Positions 33,901-45,300 of a DNA stretch of 64,000 bases are shown here, piece by piece; positions within the stretch are counted from its first letter, which is position 1, and each line of letters starts with the position of its first letter. The stretch is taken from the NCBI GenBank assembly GCA_009599575.1, contig VWND01000008.1, positions 1,488,001 through 1,552,000 of the forward strand. Reading direction: 5' to 3'. The position numbers were made by a program, and so were the translations under genes. The notes below the pieces were generated by a model. It worked only from the letters and a program-made list of their open reading frames with translations, ran no database searches and had not been told where the DNA came from. Source of the stretch: Blumeriella jaapii. Taxonomy: Eukaryota > Ascomycota > Leotiomycetes > Helotiales > Drepanopezizaceae.

Positions 33901-35052
33901 TTATCGTTTCGAAACCAATATTACGTTATTTATCAGTTTTTATTCCGAAACAAACGGCCAAACCGAAAACGCGAACGTATATTTGTTTTTTTATTTAAAG
34001 CAATTTGTTAAATACGCTTAAGAAAATTGGGAAGATTAGCTTTTTTTAGCCGAATTCGCAGTTAATAACGCTGTAAACGCTTTTACCGGAGTTTTCCCTT
34101 TTTACGCTAATAAAAGTTTTTATTTACGAATAAGTTTTTTTTTATTTAAATTTATTTTAGGATTCACTTTACGTATTTTACAAATGGCAGATATTAAAAG
34201 AAACAATTTTGCCGATAAAATAAAAAAAATAAAATTATTTTTACGTACGAATTTAATTTTAGCGTTGGCCGATCAAAAATACTATTTTAACCGAAACCGC
34301 TAATCAGCGCCTGCTTATCGAATAAAAGACAGCGTGTTTTTTTTGATAAACGTAATATAACTTTTATTAAATTAATTAAAAAGTTTAATAATAAGTTTTA
34401 CGGTTTTTATAAAATCGCCGAAGTTTTAGATTTTTATAGTTATAGGCTGAAACTGCTTTTCGAGCAAAAATTATTCCATTTTGTTTTTTATATTAATCTG
34501 TTCAAACCTGCCTACGACGACTTTTTTCCAGAGCAGAAAAAAACTTTTTTCCACCGCCAGTTATTATAAACGCCGATGGAAGTTTGTTATGGGTTATAAA
34601 TACCATTTTCGATTCCAAACGAGATTTCAATTTTTTTTATTTTATATAATAGCGTGGCTACAGCGCGAAAAATCAGTTTTGGAAATTATTAAAAAACGTT
34701 ATTAACGCATATAGTTTTATAGCAGAATTCGCTTTAAAAAATTTTTTATAAATTTTATCCGATTAAATCAGAATTGGCTAGAGCCAGAATTGCTAATAAG
34801 AAACGTATTAAAATTATAAATAACAAAAATTATATTGTATTATTAAAAAAGACTTTTACAATACGTATTACGCACAAAACGATTATAATTAATTTTTTTT
34901 CCGTTGCTAAAATATCTGTTGTTCTGCTACCGAAACTAGAGAAATCTGCTTTTTTTACAAATTCAGCTGAACTTCGCATTCGTTTACAAACGCGCTTCGC
35001 GAACGAAGCTCGATTTATAAAAGTAGATTCCGACGATAAAAAAATTGAATGA
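30990..35052 (+). pseudogene. C1 pol remnant: PR-RT-RNase H-IN-chromodomain-tail
   Basis: The protease has an intact NDSGATDNFIN active site (from about 31040). [14 protein letters not shown] near 31990, LFEFLVMLFGLCNAFA near 32190, and catalytic YIND at 32300-32311 (YVDD/YIDD expected; one Asp is now Asn). RNase H: 32640-33090, ending GKPDFLTRR. Integrase zinc domain: AHDLIKTDYSG to CKRFVRNCNGC (33450-33585). The core keeps its D, D, E triad (VDFIG, ISDRG, QTENAN; 33660-34000). Chromodomain C-terminal half: RGYSAKNQFW near 34650. A Lys- and Ser-rich tail, open for 92 codons, ends at 35052. Stops are RIP-type. Among the old elements this integrase is the best preserved. Confidence 0.88.
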
Positions 35053-35074
35053 AAAAATGGAAAGGAGAATTATA

Positions 35075-35249
35075 TATGAAAGGATAAAACGTTAGTTCGT
35101 TGGTTACGTGGTCCGAAAGTCACGTTGTTGTCACGTGACATCGGAGCTCGCACATATTGTATTTTAGACTTTACGACACCTTTAAATTTAAAATCTCGTA
35201 GTTAATGCAAATCATTTACGAACCTTCTGCTCGTTCGCACCCCTTGACA
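35075..35249 (+). repeat. C1 3' LTR with CACGTG palindrome
   Basis: 175 bp, TATGAAAGG to CCTTGACA. It has GTCACGTGAC (35130-35139), a perfect 10-bp palindrome also present as ATCACGTGAT in the C2 LTR (60963-60972). CACGTG is a core site for bHLH regulators in fungi, so a role in LTR promoter activity is plausible but unproven. GTAGTTAAT at 35198-35206 is the self-complementary motif. Confidence 0.92.
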
Positions 35250-35254
35250 TTATA

Positions 35255-35363
35255 CACGCTTTTTACTAAAAATATAAAAGATAGAAATCAGTCTGACTAT
35301 CAACCCAACCTTATCTGAGCTTTATTGTCTGAATTAATATTTCCCTGCCTTTTAATTCTTACA
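35255..35363 (+). repeat. B2 3' LTR, right part
   Basis: The remaining 109 bp of the B2 LTR, from CACGCTTTTTACT to TTCTTACA, then the target duplicate gtttt. With 22513-22816 the LTR totals 413 bp, which confirms the C1 boundaries. The duplicate ttata occupies 35250-35254. Confidence 0.93.
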
Positions 35364-35368
35364 GTTTT

Positions 35369-36560
35369 TTATAAAATCGGGGCCCGAAAATTCGGCGTTT
35401 TATTCGCTTTTATCCATTTTCGTTGTTTTATAATATAAGCTTAGTAAATTCACGTAGAAAACGTCGTGCAATTTTTAAAAATCGAGCAATCGTAGTTTAT
35501 ATGCTTAGAAATTAATTTTATTTAAAATTGAAAAAAAAAAAACTAAATCTTTTGGCGTTCAGTTTTTTACAAAATCTTTTCGTTTTTAAATTTTTTGCGT
35601 TTAAATATACTTTTTTTTCGATTTTAAAATTCGTTTAAATATGTTTTTTATCGTAATATTTTATTTAAAAGTCTTAAGCATATAACAAAACTTTTTTTAA
35701 TTTTTGATATATAATTTCTAGTTTTTTTGCAAATTCTGCTGCTAATTCGGATTCGGAATTTAGCAGTTTTTCCAAATCAAATAGTTTTGCGTTAATTCCG
35801 TTTGTTTAAAAAAAAAATATTTTAATAAACAAAAATAATATATTGCTAATAGCGAATTCCGCTAAAAAAAGTAGATTTGACCAATCGTTTTGATTAAAAT
35901 TAACGTAAAACCGGAAATATATTTCGAAGATTGCGTTCGCTTTTTTTTTGTTTGTCCGTCGGTTTGTAAATAAAAAACAGTTAAAAATTTGCGTTTTGTA
36001 CGAAGTATAATCGTAAATATAATTTAAAATGCAAAAATGAAAAAAAAGCCGCGATTTAATACGATATCGTTTTGTATGCCGTAATGAAAAAAAATTGTTT
36101 TGCAAAAAATATAAGTAAATTAATTAATAATTATATTTTTGCGTATTAAAACGAAATAAAATTATTTCGTTAAACGATAAATAATAATAAAAATTGCGTC
36201 GTAAATAGGGGTTTTGCCGATTTTGTTATACGAAAAATCGCTATTGTTCGAAGCGTTTGGAAAATCGATAATCAAATTTAAAAAAATACTATTTTAAAAT
36301 CGGTTTAATATCGGAATAAAATAAAATTTATCGTTCGTTTTTATTTTTAAGAATTTTTTTTTTTTGCAAATTATATAAAATAAAATATAATTTTTTATAT
36401 CCGCGGTTATTTCCGGCTAATAAAATAAGCGTTTTAGTAAAACGGTTGTTTTGTTTCGCCCGAAGTAATTCGCGGTCGAATTATCGTAAAATTTTTTTAA
36501 TAGCTTTTTTTTTAAAATAAGTTTTAATAAAACGTAAAACCTGACGCTTTTATATATTCA
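35369..36560 (-). pseudogene. F pol remnant, integrase part
   Basis: Minus-strand segment of F between B2 and G. A 99-codon open stretch (35806-36105) has NRRTNKKKANAIFEIYFRFYV and QNDWSNLLFLAEFAISN. This matches the end of a gypsy integrase core, where the usual T-D-G-Q-T-E-R-x-N-x-x-x-E has decayed to N-R-R-T-N-K-K-K-A-N-A-I-F-E. The catalytic Glu position remains. The integrase continues on the far side of G at 42821. The 35369-35800 part holds the C-terminal domain with many stops. Confidence 0.75.
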
Positions 36561-36565
36561 GATAT

Positions 36566-36770
36566 TGTCAAAGGGCACGGTCCAAAGGCACGGTCCAAGT
36601 TCTCGGTTTTGGCCGGGACCTTGCCTTCGGCCATCGGCCCGAGCAGGCACGACCCAAATGAATAAGATATAATCAAACGGATCTTTTGTATTCTTTTGGA
36701 TTTTTAAGATTTAGTATATTAATTAAATAAATGTTTTCGCTTCTTAATTCATTTTCTGAGCACCGTAATA
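36566..36770 (+). repeat. G 5' LTR
   Basis: 205 bp. It contains a direct repeat of GGCACGGTCCAA (two copies at about 36575-36600) followed by GTTTTGGCCGGGACC and TCGGCCATCGGCCCG. It ends CACCGTAATA (from CGTAACA). Confidence 0.93.
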
Positions 36771-36849
36771 TTTTGAATCTTTTTTTTAAAACCGGCCGGC
36801 AAGCATTTAATCCCGCATGTTTCAGGCCTCAGATTTTGATAAAAAACCG

Positions 36850-38290
36850 ATCGGCCTTACGATTAATTTATAACGAAAAAAAAAATTCAATAAATTCTGG
36901 AAAAAAAAAACACTTTTCAAATCAAAACCTTAATTTTATTAATATAATATTATTAAATAATCAAACGATAAATAATATAACGACCGAAGCAAACGAAAAT
37001 CACGAAAATCAAATCGACGACAGTTTTTCATTTTCCGACTTTTTCTTTTTTTTATTTTAATTTATTTCGCAACCTTTTGCTACGAATAAGATTTTTAACA
37101 AACGACTACGCAATTCGTTTTTTTTTCGTTCCGAGATTTTTTCACGCGTTAAAGCTTAATTAAAAGCAGAACGCGAAAAAAATAAAACTATAAAAGTTAA
37201 ATTCGCGGCTATAAAAATTTAGCAAATAAAACTGCAACGATCCTTTGCTAAAGCTTTCGCACTTTCCGGAATTAACTAAAATGTTTTTGATTTTTATCGC
37301 AACCTGCTTTTTTTTGGAAATTTATTATTTAATAATTAAGCTTTTACAGCATTTTTTTTTATTTTTTTTTCGCTTTTAATTTTTATAAAGCTTAAAAAGC
37401 GAACCGATTATTTTAAAAATCGAATTCGCCAATTTTTTTTTTATTAGCTACGTATTATAACGACTCAAAAACTTTCCGAAATCGAAATTATTATTAATTT
37501 TCATTTTTTTTAAAAATAATATTAAATATTAATTATTAAAAATAAAAAACTATTTTGCGAAAAAAAGCATTTTCCGATCCGATTTACAAATTTCAATCGC
37601 CAAAAAAACTATTTATCCGATTTAATTAAAAAACGAATCGCATATATTCGAATTTATTATAAAAACCTTTTAAAAATCGACAAATTTATAACCTAAGTTT
37701 TTTTAAAAACCTGATTCTATTAAAAATACGCCCGGATTAAAAACTCGGTCGAAGCTAATAAAAAAATAAAACGATATTAAATATTCGCGATTTAATTTAT
37801 AACGGATTTTATTAATTATATCGAAACCGTTTTTTAAAAAACTTTTTAGCGCTACGAAAAACAAGCCGTTTTGTCACGATACCGAATAAAATTAATACGC
37901 CCGATTTTCAAAAGCATTTACGATTTGATTCGAAGCTTTTTTCCAACCATTTACGCGCAAATAAAAAACTGCGTTTTAAAAGCTGAAAAATATATTCGAA
38001 GCGAAACAAATTTATTTTCGAAAAAAAAAATCTATTTCGATTTCGGAAACAAAAGCAATTCGAAAAACAATAGCAGCGCTTTTATTAAAAATACCACGAC
38101 CATTTTAAAATTCCGTTTATTATTAATTACCGGCTCCGACAACGTTAAAAAGCGTTTTCGATATTCCGAAATAAATAAAAAAAAAGAAAAAAAAACTCCG
38201 AAATGCCAACGCTTGTTTTAATTGCGAAAACACCGGGCATATAATATAAAAATATTTAAAAAACGAAAATTTTATTCGCCGTTAAAAACG
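36850..38290 (+). pseudogene. G gag remnant with CCHC knuckle
   Basis: The capsid region is broken by many stops. The C-terminal part is open at 37871-38221 and has RIKLIRPIFKSIYDLIRSF and KAEKYIRSE. In the next frame the nucleocapsid knuckle reads C-F-N-C-E-N-T-G-H-I-I-stop-K-Y (38214-38255), a C-x2-C-x4-H-x4-C in which the last Cys has become Tyr. The shift between these two frames may be natural or an indel. The knuckle resembles that of F. Confidence 0.72.
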
Positions 38291-38449
38291 ACGGAAACCT
38301 TAAGCAAAAACTCCGTTATGCAAACTTTTTTAAACAGTTTAAAAAAAAACCGAAACTAACGACAAATTATTATTAACGATATTTATTATTGCATTTTTTA
38401 TATTCAAACGATTTGTTTAATATAATTATTATAATTTTAATTTATATTT

Positions 38450-41400
38450 TATACCGATAATTATTAAAAACGAAAACGAAAATTCTAAGGAATTCGACGC
38501 TATCGTAAATTATAACGCTATTAAAAATTTTATTAATAACGCAATTTTATTATTTATTTATTTTAGTATTAAAATTAATTTTTGCTTTTTAATTAAAAAT
38601 GCTTAAAGCCGAAAATTTGCATCGGCTTGCGATAACGGCATAATTTAAATATTCGCAAACTGTTATGTAATAAAATCGCCCGGCTTGCAAAACTTTAGAA
38701 AAATAAATATGCATTTCGCGAATTTTATTTTTAAGCGATCTTGGCTCGAATAATACAATTCGATCGTCGACTAAAAATCCGGAAAACTCAATTTAAAATC
38801 TGATTATTTTTCGAATTAAAATATTTTATATAATATTATAATAACGGACGAATATATGCTTTTAATAAACGACGCGGCAAAATTAATAAACTTTTTTATT
38901 AAAAAGACTTTTGCTTATTAAGTCAAATTCCGAAACTTTTACAAATTTATAAAAAAAATTATTTAATCTGATTTTAAATAATAACAAAAAGATTAAACTA
39001 TTAAAAAAATACTTCGAATTTAAAAATACGGTTTTTAGCAAATTCAAATCTTAAGTTTTTTCGTCCGAACGTCCCGGCTTTAATTACGAAATTTATTTTC
39101 GATCCGATATTAAATTTTTATACGGCTCGTTATATAACTTTTCGAAAAAAAAATTAAAAATGCTAAAAAATTATTTAATATAAATGCAAAACTAAAAATT
39201 TATTCGATAATTAAAATCGAAGGCCGCCGCGCTATTGTTTTATACGACGAAAAAAAAAAACGGCGCGTTAAAATTTTACGTAGATTATCGTAAATTAAAC
39301 GCTGTTACAATTTTAAATCGATATTTAATTTTTTTAGTTTCCGAAATCTTTAACCGCTTAAGCAAAGTTAAAATTTTTATTAAATTCGATTTGCGATAAA
39401 GCTTTAATTTGATTCGTATAATTAAAAAAAAAACATAAATAGAAAACTGCTTTTCGTATCCGATTTGGCTTTTTTCGAATATTTAATTATGCTTTTCGGT
39501 TTATACAACGCTTTAGCGACTTTTCAAATTTATATTAATAAAATTTTTAAAAACTTTGTAAATATATTCGTTATAATTTATTTAAACGATATATTAATTT
39601 ATTTCGATAACAAATATATGTATATCGAATATATTAAAACAATTCTGAACGCTTTTTTTAACGCTAAATTATATTACAAATTAAAAAAATGCGAATTTAA
39701 TATAAACGAAATAAAATTTTTTTCGGTTTTATAATTTTTTTTTCCGGCGTAAATATAAACAGAAAAAAAATGAACACGATTAATTAATGGCCAGTTTTTT
39801 TTATAGCTAAAAAAACGCTGTTTTTTTTCGGATTTTATAATTTTTATCGAAAATTTATTTATTATTATAATTTAATCGCTACCGAAATAATTAAATTATT
39901 AAAAAGCAAAGCTTTTTTTTGCTTGGAACGACGAAACTATTAAATTTTTTTACGAATTGCAAAAGGCTTTTAATAAAACCCTTTTGCTAATATATTTCGA
40001 TTTAAATCTAAAAGTCTGGCTTAAATGCGACGCGTTTATAATCGCATTCGCAGGAATTATATTTTAACGACAAAACGATACTTATTTTTATTCGATCGTA
40101 TTTTATTTTCGAAAATTTATATTTGCAAAAATCAATTATACGATATTCGATTAAAAATTTTTGGCGATTATAAAATTAATCAAATATTAGCGATATTATT
40201 TGAAAAGCGCACGTTATAAAATTACGATTATTTCCGATTATAATAATTTAAAATATTTTATAATTATTCGTATTTTGATCCGACGTTAAGCTAAATAAGC
40301 TATAATATTTTTTACGATCGACTTCGAAATCATTTATAAAGCGGATTCGAAAAATCCGACTGATGCCTTTTTAAAAAGGCCGGATTACGCTTAAAAATCC
40401 TCGGAACCTGTCAAATCTTTATTATATTCGGCTACGACCGAAAACCTAAATAAATTATTATTGCTAAAAAAAACAAAAAAACGTTTTGTATCTGATTTGC
40501 ATTTACGGCCGAAAAATTAATTAAAAAAAAAATCGAAAGCGCGAAATTAAAACTGAAAAAAATATAGCATAATTAAATACGAAAAAACAATTTTTTAATT
40601 ACAAAAAACGACGAATAAACAAATCCAAAAACATTAAAAACTTTTCCGAAAAGTATTATCTCCGATATTAAATATATATAACGTTTTTACGAAAATCCTT
40701 TCGGTACCGACTTTTTATTAATCGATAATATATAAATATACAAAAGCTTAAAATTTTATATTTTATTAAACTTTATTTTTAAAAAACGATTTTTAAAAAA
40801 ATTCTACGATAATCCGACCGCAGATTATTTTAAACGCGACAAAACCACGTTTTTTTTAAAACGCTTATTTTATTAATCGAAAATAACCGCAAATATCGAA
40901 AATTATATATTTTTTTGTATCGCCTGCAAAAAAAACAAATCTTTTAAATTAAAAACGAACGGAAAATTATGCTTATTATTCGTTTTTATTCGATCGTAAA
41001 GCAATATTTCATTTAATTTAATTATAAACTTATTAAACGCTTTTAGTAAAAAAAAATTTCGCTTATAACAAAACCGGTAAACCATTTGTTTACGACGCGA
41101 TTTTAATAATCGTTTGCCGATTAATTAAACAATTTTATTTTATTACGATTCGCAAAAATATAACAACGTTATAATTCGCTTATATTTTTTGCAAAACGGT
41201 ATTTTTTAAATACGAAATACCCGACGATATTATTTCCGACCGTAAATTATTATTTATTTTAATTTTTTAAAACACTTTTATCGCAATGCTTCGTATTAAC
41301 CGAAAATTATTTACAGCTTTTCATTTATAAACCGACGGGCAAACCGAAAAAATAAATGCAATATTAAAAATATACTTACGCTTTTACGTGGATTTTAATC

Positions 41401-41840
41401 AAAATAACTGGCTAAATCTTTTTTCGATAACGGAATACGTTATTAACAACGCAATTTCGTTTTTTATTGAAATATCGTTATTCGAAGCAAACGGTATTAA
41501 AACGAAGCCGTTCGGTTTGGAAAAGTTGCCGAATTATTAATTAAAATCGGCCTAGCAATTAGCGAAAAAAAATTAGAAAATATTTATTAAATTGAAAAAA
41601 AAAAAAACCATTTTTTACGTACAAAACGTCTAGGCGAAATACTACGATAAAAAATATATTTTAAAATATTTCGTAATTAAAAAAAAAATTTATTTAAACA
41701 CAAGAAATTTAAAAACAAAAAAACTTTGCAAAAAGTTAAACGCAAAAAAATTCGGCTTTTTTTATATTTTAAACAAAATCGGTTTTTAAATATATAAACT
41801 CCGATTTTCAAAAACCTGGAAATTCTACGACGTTTTTTTA
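38450..41840 (+). pseudogene. G pol remnant: PR-RT-RNase H-IN
   Basis: Protease remnant near 38500-38570: AIVNYNAIKNFINN, where D-C-G-A-T-K-N-F-I is expected; the first residues have decayed by transitions. RT: LKFYVDYRKLNAV near 39265, AFFEYLIMLFGLYNALATFQ (39465 on), and YLND at 39579-39590 in place of YLDD. RNase H: about 39990-40390, with FEIIYKADSKNPTDA at its end. Integrase zinc region: CIACKKNK near 40915. A basic C-terminal region follows to about 41840. Stops and Asp-to-Asn changes rule out activity. Confidence 0.8.
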
Positions 41841-42246
41841 CGTTAGCTTATTAACTTATTAAGCTTTTTACCGCGAAGCAATAAAAATCGAAAAAAAAAA
41901 AAAAAAAAAAAAAACAGAATCAAATTCCGAATTAATAAAAAACGATTTCGGAAATTAAAAAAAAAAATAAAAAGTTAATCAGATTTTAAATTCCGCATTT
42001 AAAAGTCGGTGAAAAAAAATTATTTTTTTTTAATAAAATAAAAAAGCTGGTTTTCAGATCACGATTTTTAGCAAAAAGCAAAAAACTTAAAATATTTCCC
42101 TGAATTAATTGCCTAGTTTTTTAAAAATAACCTATTTAAACCCGGCGGCTTACAAAAAAAAAAAAAATTCGTTAGTATTTGTATTTAATAAATTTATTAT
42201 TATCACTCATTTTAAAACTAATTAATTATACGTAAAGATTTAAATT

Positions 42247-42545
42247 CAATTAATATTAATAAAAGACCGATTATTTCTAATTAAAAGTAATCTCGACGTC
42301 GAACCCGGAAAGCATTGCTTTTAAATCTAATTAATATTAATAAAAAACCGATTATTTTTAACTAAAAATAATTTCGACGTCGAACCCGGAAAATACTGTT
42401 TTTTTAAATCTAATTAATATTAGCAAAAAACCGATTATTTTTAATTAAAAAAATAATTTCGACGTCGAACCCGGGGAAATATTGTTTTTAAATCTAATTA
42501 ATATTAGCAAAAAAAACCGTTTATTTTTAATTGAAAATAATTTTA
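42247..42545. repeat. About 82-bp tandem array inside G, next to its 3' LTR
   Basis: Three full units and a partial fourth, starting at 42247, 42328, 42411 and 42494 (spacing 81-83). Each has TAATTAATATTA, ACCGATTATTT and, except the last, TTCGACGTCGAACCCGG. The block TCGACGTCGA is a palindrome. It stands between the integrase and the polypurine tract, the same place as the array in F, though the unit sequence differs. Confidence 0.9.
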
Positions 42546-42609
42546 AAATCAAAAAAAATAATAAAAAACAAAAGATAAAACAAAAGGCTTGGTCGAAAAA
42601 AAGGAAAAG

Positions 42610-42815
42610 TGTTAAAAAGCACGGTCCAAAAGCACGGTCCAAGTTTTCGGTTTTGGCCGGAATCTTGCTTTCGGCTATCGGCCCGAGCAAGCACGACCCA
42701 GATGAATAAAATATAACCAAACGGACCTTTTGTATTTTTTTAAATCCCTAAAATTTAATATATTAACCAAATGAATGCTTTCGCTCCCTGGTTCATTTTC
42801 CTGAGCATCGTAACA
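42610..42815 (+). repeat. G 3' LTR
   Basis: 206 bp, TGTTAAAAAGCACGG to CGTAACA, then duplicate gatat. It is preceded by a purine-rich tract (AAAAAAAGGAAAAG). It carries the same doubled GCACGGTCCAA motif as the 5' LTR. Confidence 0.93.
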
Positions 42816-42820
42816 GATAT

Positions 42821-45300
42821 CGTTAAATCAAAAAAAAATCGAAATCCGAAAGCGCTTTGTATAAGTTTTATATTTGCTTGATTTCCGAAGTAATATTTTA
42901 TTATAACAAAATGTTCGATATTTTTTTAAGTTTTTATATTATTTAATTATCGAGATTTATAATAAGCAAATTGTTAAATTTTTAAAATCGATCGAACCAA
43001 TCGTTTTTTAATTCGGCTCGCGCGCTTTTAATACTTTTTTTTAACCAATTTATAAGCATAAGCGATTATAAAATATAGCAAATCCTTTTTTTCGTTTACG
43101 AGCAGCAGTTCGTTTAAGGTTTGTTTTAGGGCCAGCTTTAAAAATGGTTTTGCTGGTTGCACGGGATTTTAAATATAATCTGGTTTTTGTAACGATGCGT
43201 CGACGGAGTTTTTCGAGCCAGCTTTATATATAATTTCGAAATCGATAATTAATAAAATTATTACCTATTTGATTTAACGTTTGATTAAAATTCGAATAGT
43301 TATGAAATACTTAAAATTATTATAGTCCGATATTATTATAATTTTGTGCCGGGCGTTTTCGAAGTAATATTTCTAATATTTAACCGATTTAATAATTAAT
43401 AAAAGTTTTTAATCAAAAATCGTATAATTTATTTCCGCGAATATAAATTTTCGAAAATAAAATACGATTAAATATAAATATAAATCGGATTAGCGTTAGA
43501 AAATTATTCCGGCGAATGCAATTATAAAAGCGTTATATTCGAAAAATTTTTTTAGTTCGGAATTGAAATGTATTAATAATAAAGCTTTAGTAAACGCGTT
43601 TTGCAAGCTTCGGAATAATATTATTGCTTTTTTTTTGTTTACAAAAACGGTTTTTTTGCTTTTTAAAAGTTTAATTATTTCCGTGGCGATAAAGCTGTAT
43701 TAATAAATAAATCTGCGATAAAAATTGCAAAATCTCTTAAAAAAAAAAAAAGTTTTTTCGTATAATATTTAAAATTAGCTATTTCGCGATCGTTGTAACT
43801 TTTTTTTTATTTATATTTATTTTAATTAAAAAAACGACAAAACCCAGAAATTCGACGTTATCGGTGTCGAATTCGCATTTTTCAAATTTGCAAAAAACAA
43901 TTTTTGCGTTGAAAAAAGCTTTTTAAAATCTTAATAATATGCCAAATATAAAAAGTTTTATTTTTTAAATAAATTAAAATATCGTTTAAATACACCACGA
44001 CGAATATATTTATAAAATTTTTAAAAATATTATCGATATATATTTAAAAAATTGCTAATGCGTTATATATTTCAAAAAGCACTATTAAATATTCGAAAAA
44101 AACCGAACCTAGTTTTAAAAGCCGTTTTTTATTTATGCTTTTTCGCTATTTTAATTAAATTAAAATTTTATTTAAAATCCAATTTAATAAATATTTTCGC
44201 TTTATTTAATCGGTTTAGAATTTCCGAAATCAAAAAAATAAAATAGCGATTGGAAATTATTATAGCATTTAATTCCCGGTAATTTACGCAAAAACGTAAT
44301 ATACTATTTTTTTTTTTATAATATAAAAAAATAAAACGGCAGCTTCCGATTTTAACGGGCGTATAAATCCTTAAGCTTGCATTTGGTTTAGATATTTCTT
44401 AAACATTTTTAATTCGTTTTTTAAAAGATTATATAATAGGCCGTAAAATAGTTTGGTATTTAAACGGAAAACAATTTCGTGGTTATAATCGAAACGTTCG
44501 AGCGAAAGAATCTGAAATTTTAATTTATTAAATATTATATTTTTAAATATAACGTATTTTTAAAAAAATATTATCGTTTTGATTTTAATATTATCGTTTT
44601 CGCTTGTAATAAAATTAAAAAAGTCTTTTGTTAATTTGTAAAACTCGTAATATTTCGCCGATTTTGTTTTTGTATCGTTGAAAAAAAACGTTGAATTTAA
44701 TACTTTTTTAATTAGGCTTAAATAAGTTTTTATTATAATTATGCTTAGAATTATATAACCGTTGCGAAAAAATTTTTAATAAAAAGTCTTAGATTTTTAA
44801 TCGATAAAAAAATTGTATTTTTTTAATTAAAAACGTTTAAAAATAAAATCTGCCGAGTAAATTTTTATTTTTCTGAAAAATTAAATAAATAGTTTTTTTA
44901 TTACGTAGCAATAAATAAATATAAAAATAGTACCGTTTATGCAAGCCGATGCAAGCTCGCGCATTTGTGCGTTTCGAACGGAAGGGCAGAAGCTGTATTA
45001 AATAATATAATTAATTAAAAGAAAAATTATATTGCTAATAAAATTCTTAGTGGCTCCGCAATTCACGATGGCGGTGAAGATTTTTTTAATACCGTTTTTG
45101 TTTATAATAAATATATTTATCGAATAAAAATTAAAATTAATATTTGTAATATTAAATAAGTCGTTCGAATAAAATGTGTTATAATTATTAAATAATGGTA
45201 TAAATAGGTTTTCGGTGATTTTAAGCTTTTAATTATTTAATTTTTTTAAAAAATATTGCTTAACGAAGTTTTTGCCCGGGCTTTTCGTCGTTTTTAACGA
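42821..45300 (-). pseudogene. F pol remnant: PR-RT-RNase H and start of IN
   Basis: Minus-strand continuation of F. Protease near 45030-45110: IVNCGATKNFIS, where the Asp before C-G-A-T is now Asn. RT: the catalytic region reads VVYLNDILIY with YLND at 43981-43992 (YLDD decayed), preceded by NALAIF and followed by a KCEFD segment. RNase H lies at about 43000-43700, and the integrase begins near 42821 and continues at 36560. Motif by motif this is closest to family G. The plus-strand ORF at 44052-44246 is an antisense shadow. Confidence 0.75.

Larger units (their letters stand above)
22817..35249 (+). mobile_element. Family C chromovirus, copy C1 (interrupted by D1)
   Basis: 175-bp LTRs at 22817-22991 and 35075-35249, with target duplicate ttata (22812-22816, 35250-35254), inside the B2 3' LTR. 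Without D1 the element is about 6.0 kb. It encodes gag (split by D1), protease, RT, RNase H, integrase, chromodomain and a basic tail. A purine-rich tract (ATGGAAAGGAGAA) lies just before the 3' LTR. The gag frame and much of pol are broken by RIP, but several catalytic residues survive. Confidence 0.94.
14156..35363 (+). mobile_element. Family B chromovirus, copy B2 (interrupted by E and C1)
   Basis: The 5' LTR is at 14156-14568. The 3' LTR starts at 22513, is split by C1 at 22816, and ends at 35363. Target duplicate gtttt is at 14151-14155 and 35364-35368, inside F. Without E and C1 the element is about 7.36 kb, the same as B1 and B3. It aligns with B1 throughout but carries many more TAA stops. 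E lies exactly at the start of its chromodomain coding region. C1 lies within its 3' LTR. Confidence 0.94.
36566..42815 (+). mobile_element. Family G Ty3/gypsy retrotransposon, full length
   Basis: 6.25 kb with 205-206-bp LTRs (36566-36770 and 42610-42815) and target duplicate gatat (36561-36565, 42816-42820), inserted in the integrase/RNase H region of F. Ends are TGTCAAAG and CGTAACA. Plus-strand order: gag, protease, RT, RNase H, integrase, tandem array, purine-rich tract, LTR. Its proteins resemble those of F. Heavily RIPed inside; the LTRs less so. Confidence 0.93.

Noticed and set aside
36731..37060. 109-codon plus ORF at the start of G as a gene
   Set aside because: It begins inside the 5' LTR and shows no gag motif. 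It is probably leader plus a stop-free stretch of the gag N-terminal region.
43981..44246. 64-codon plus ORF at 44052-44246 in F
   Set aside because: Antisense to the F reverse transcriptase, which is readable on the minus strand.
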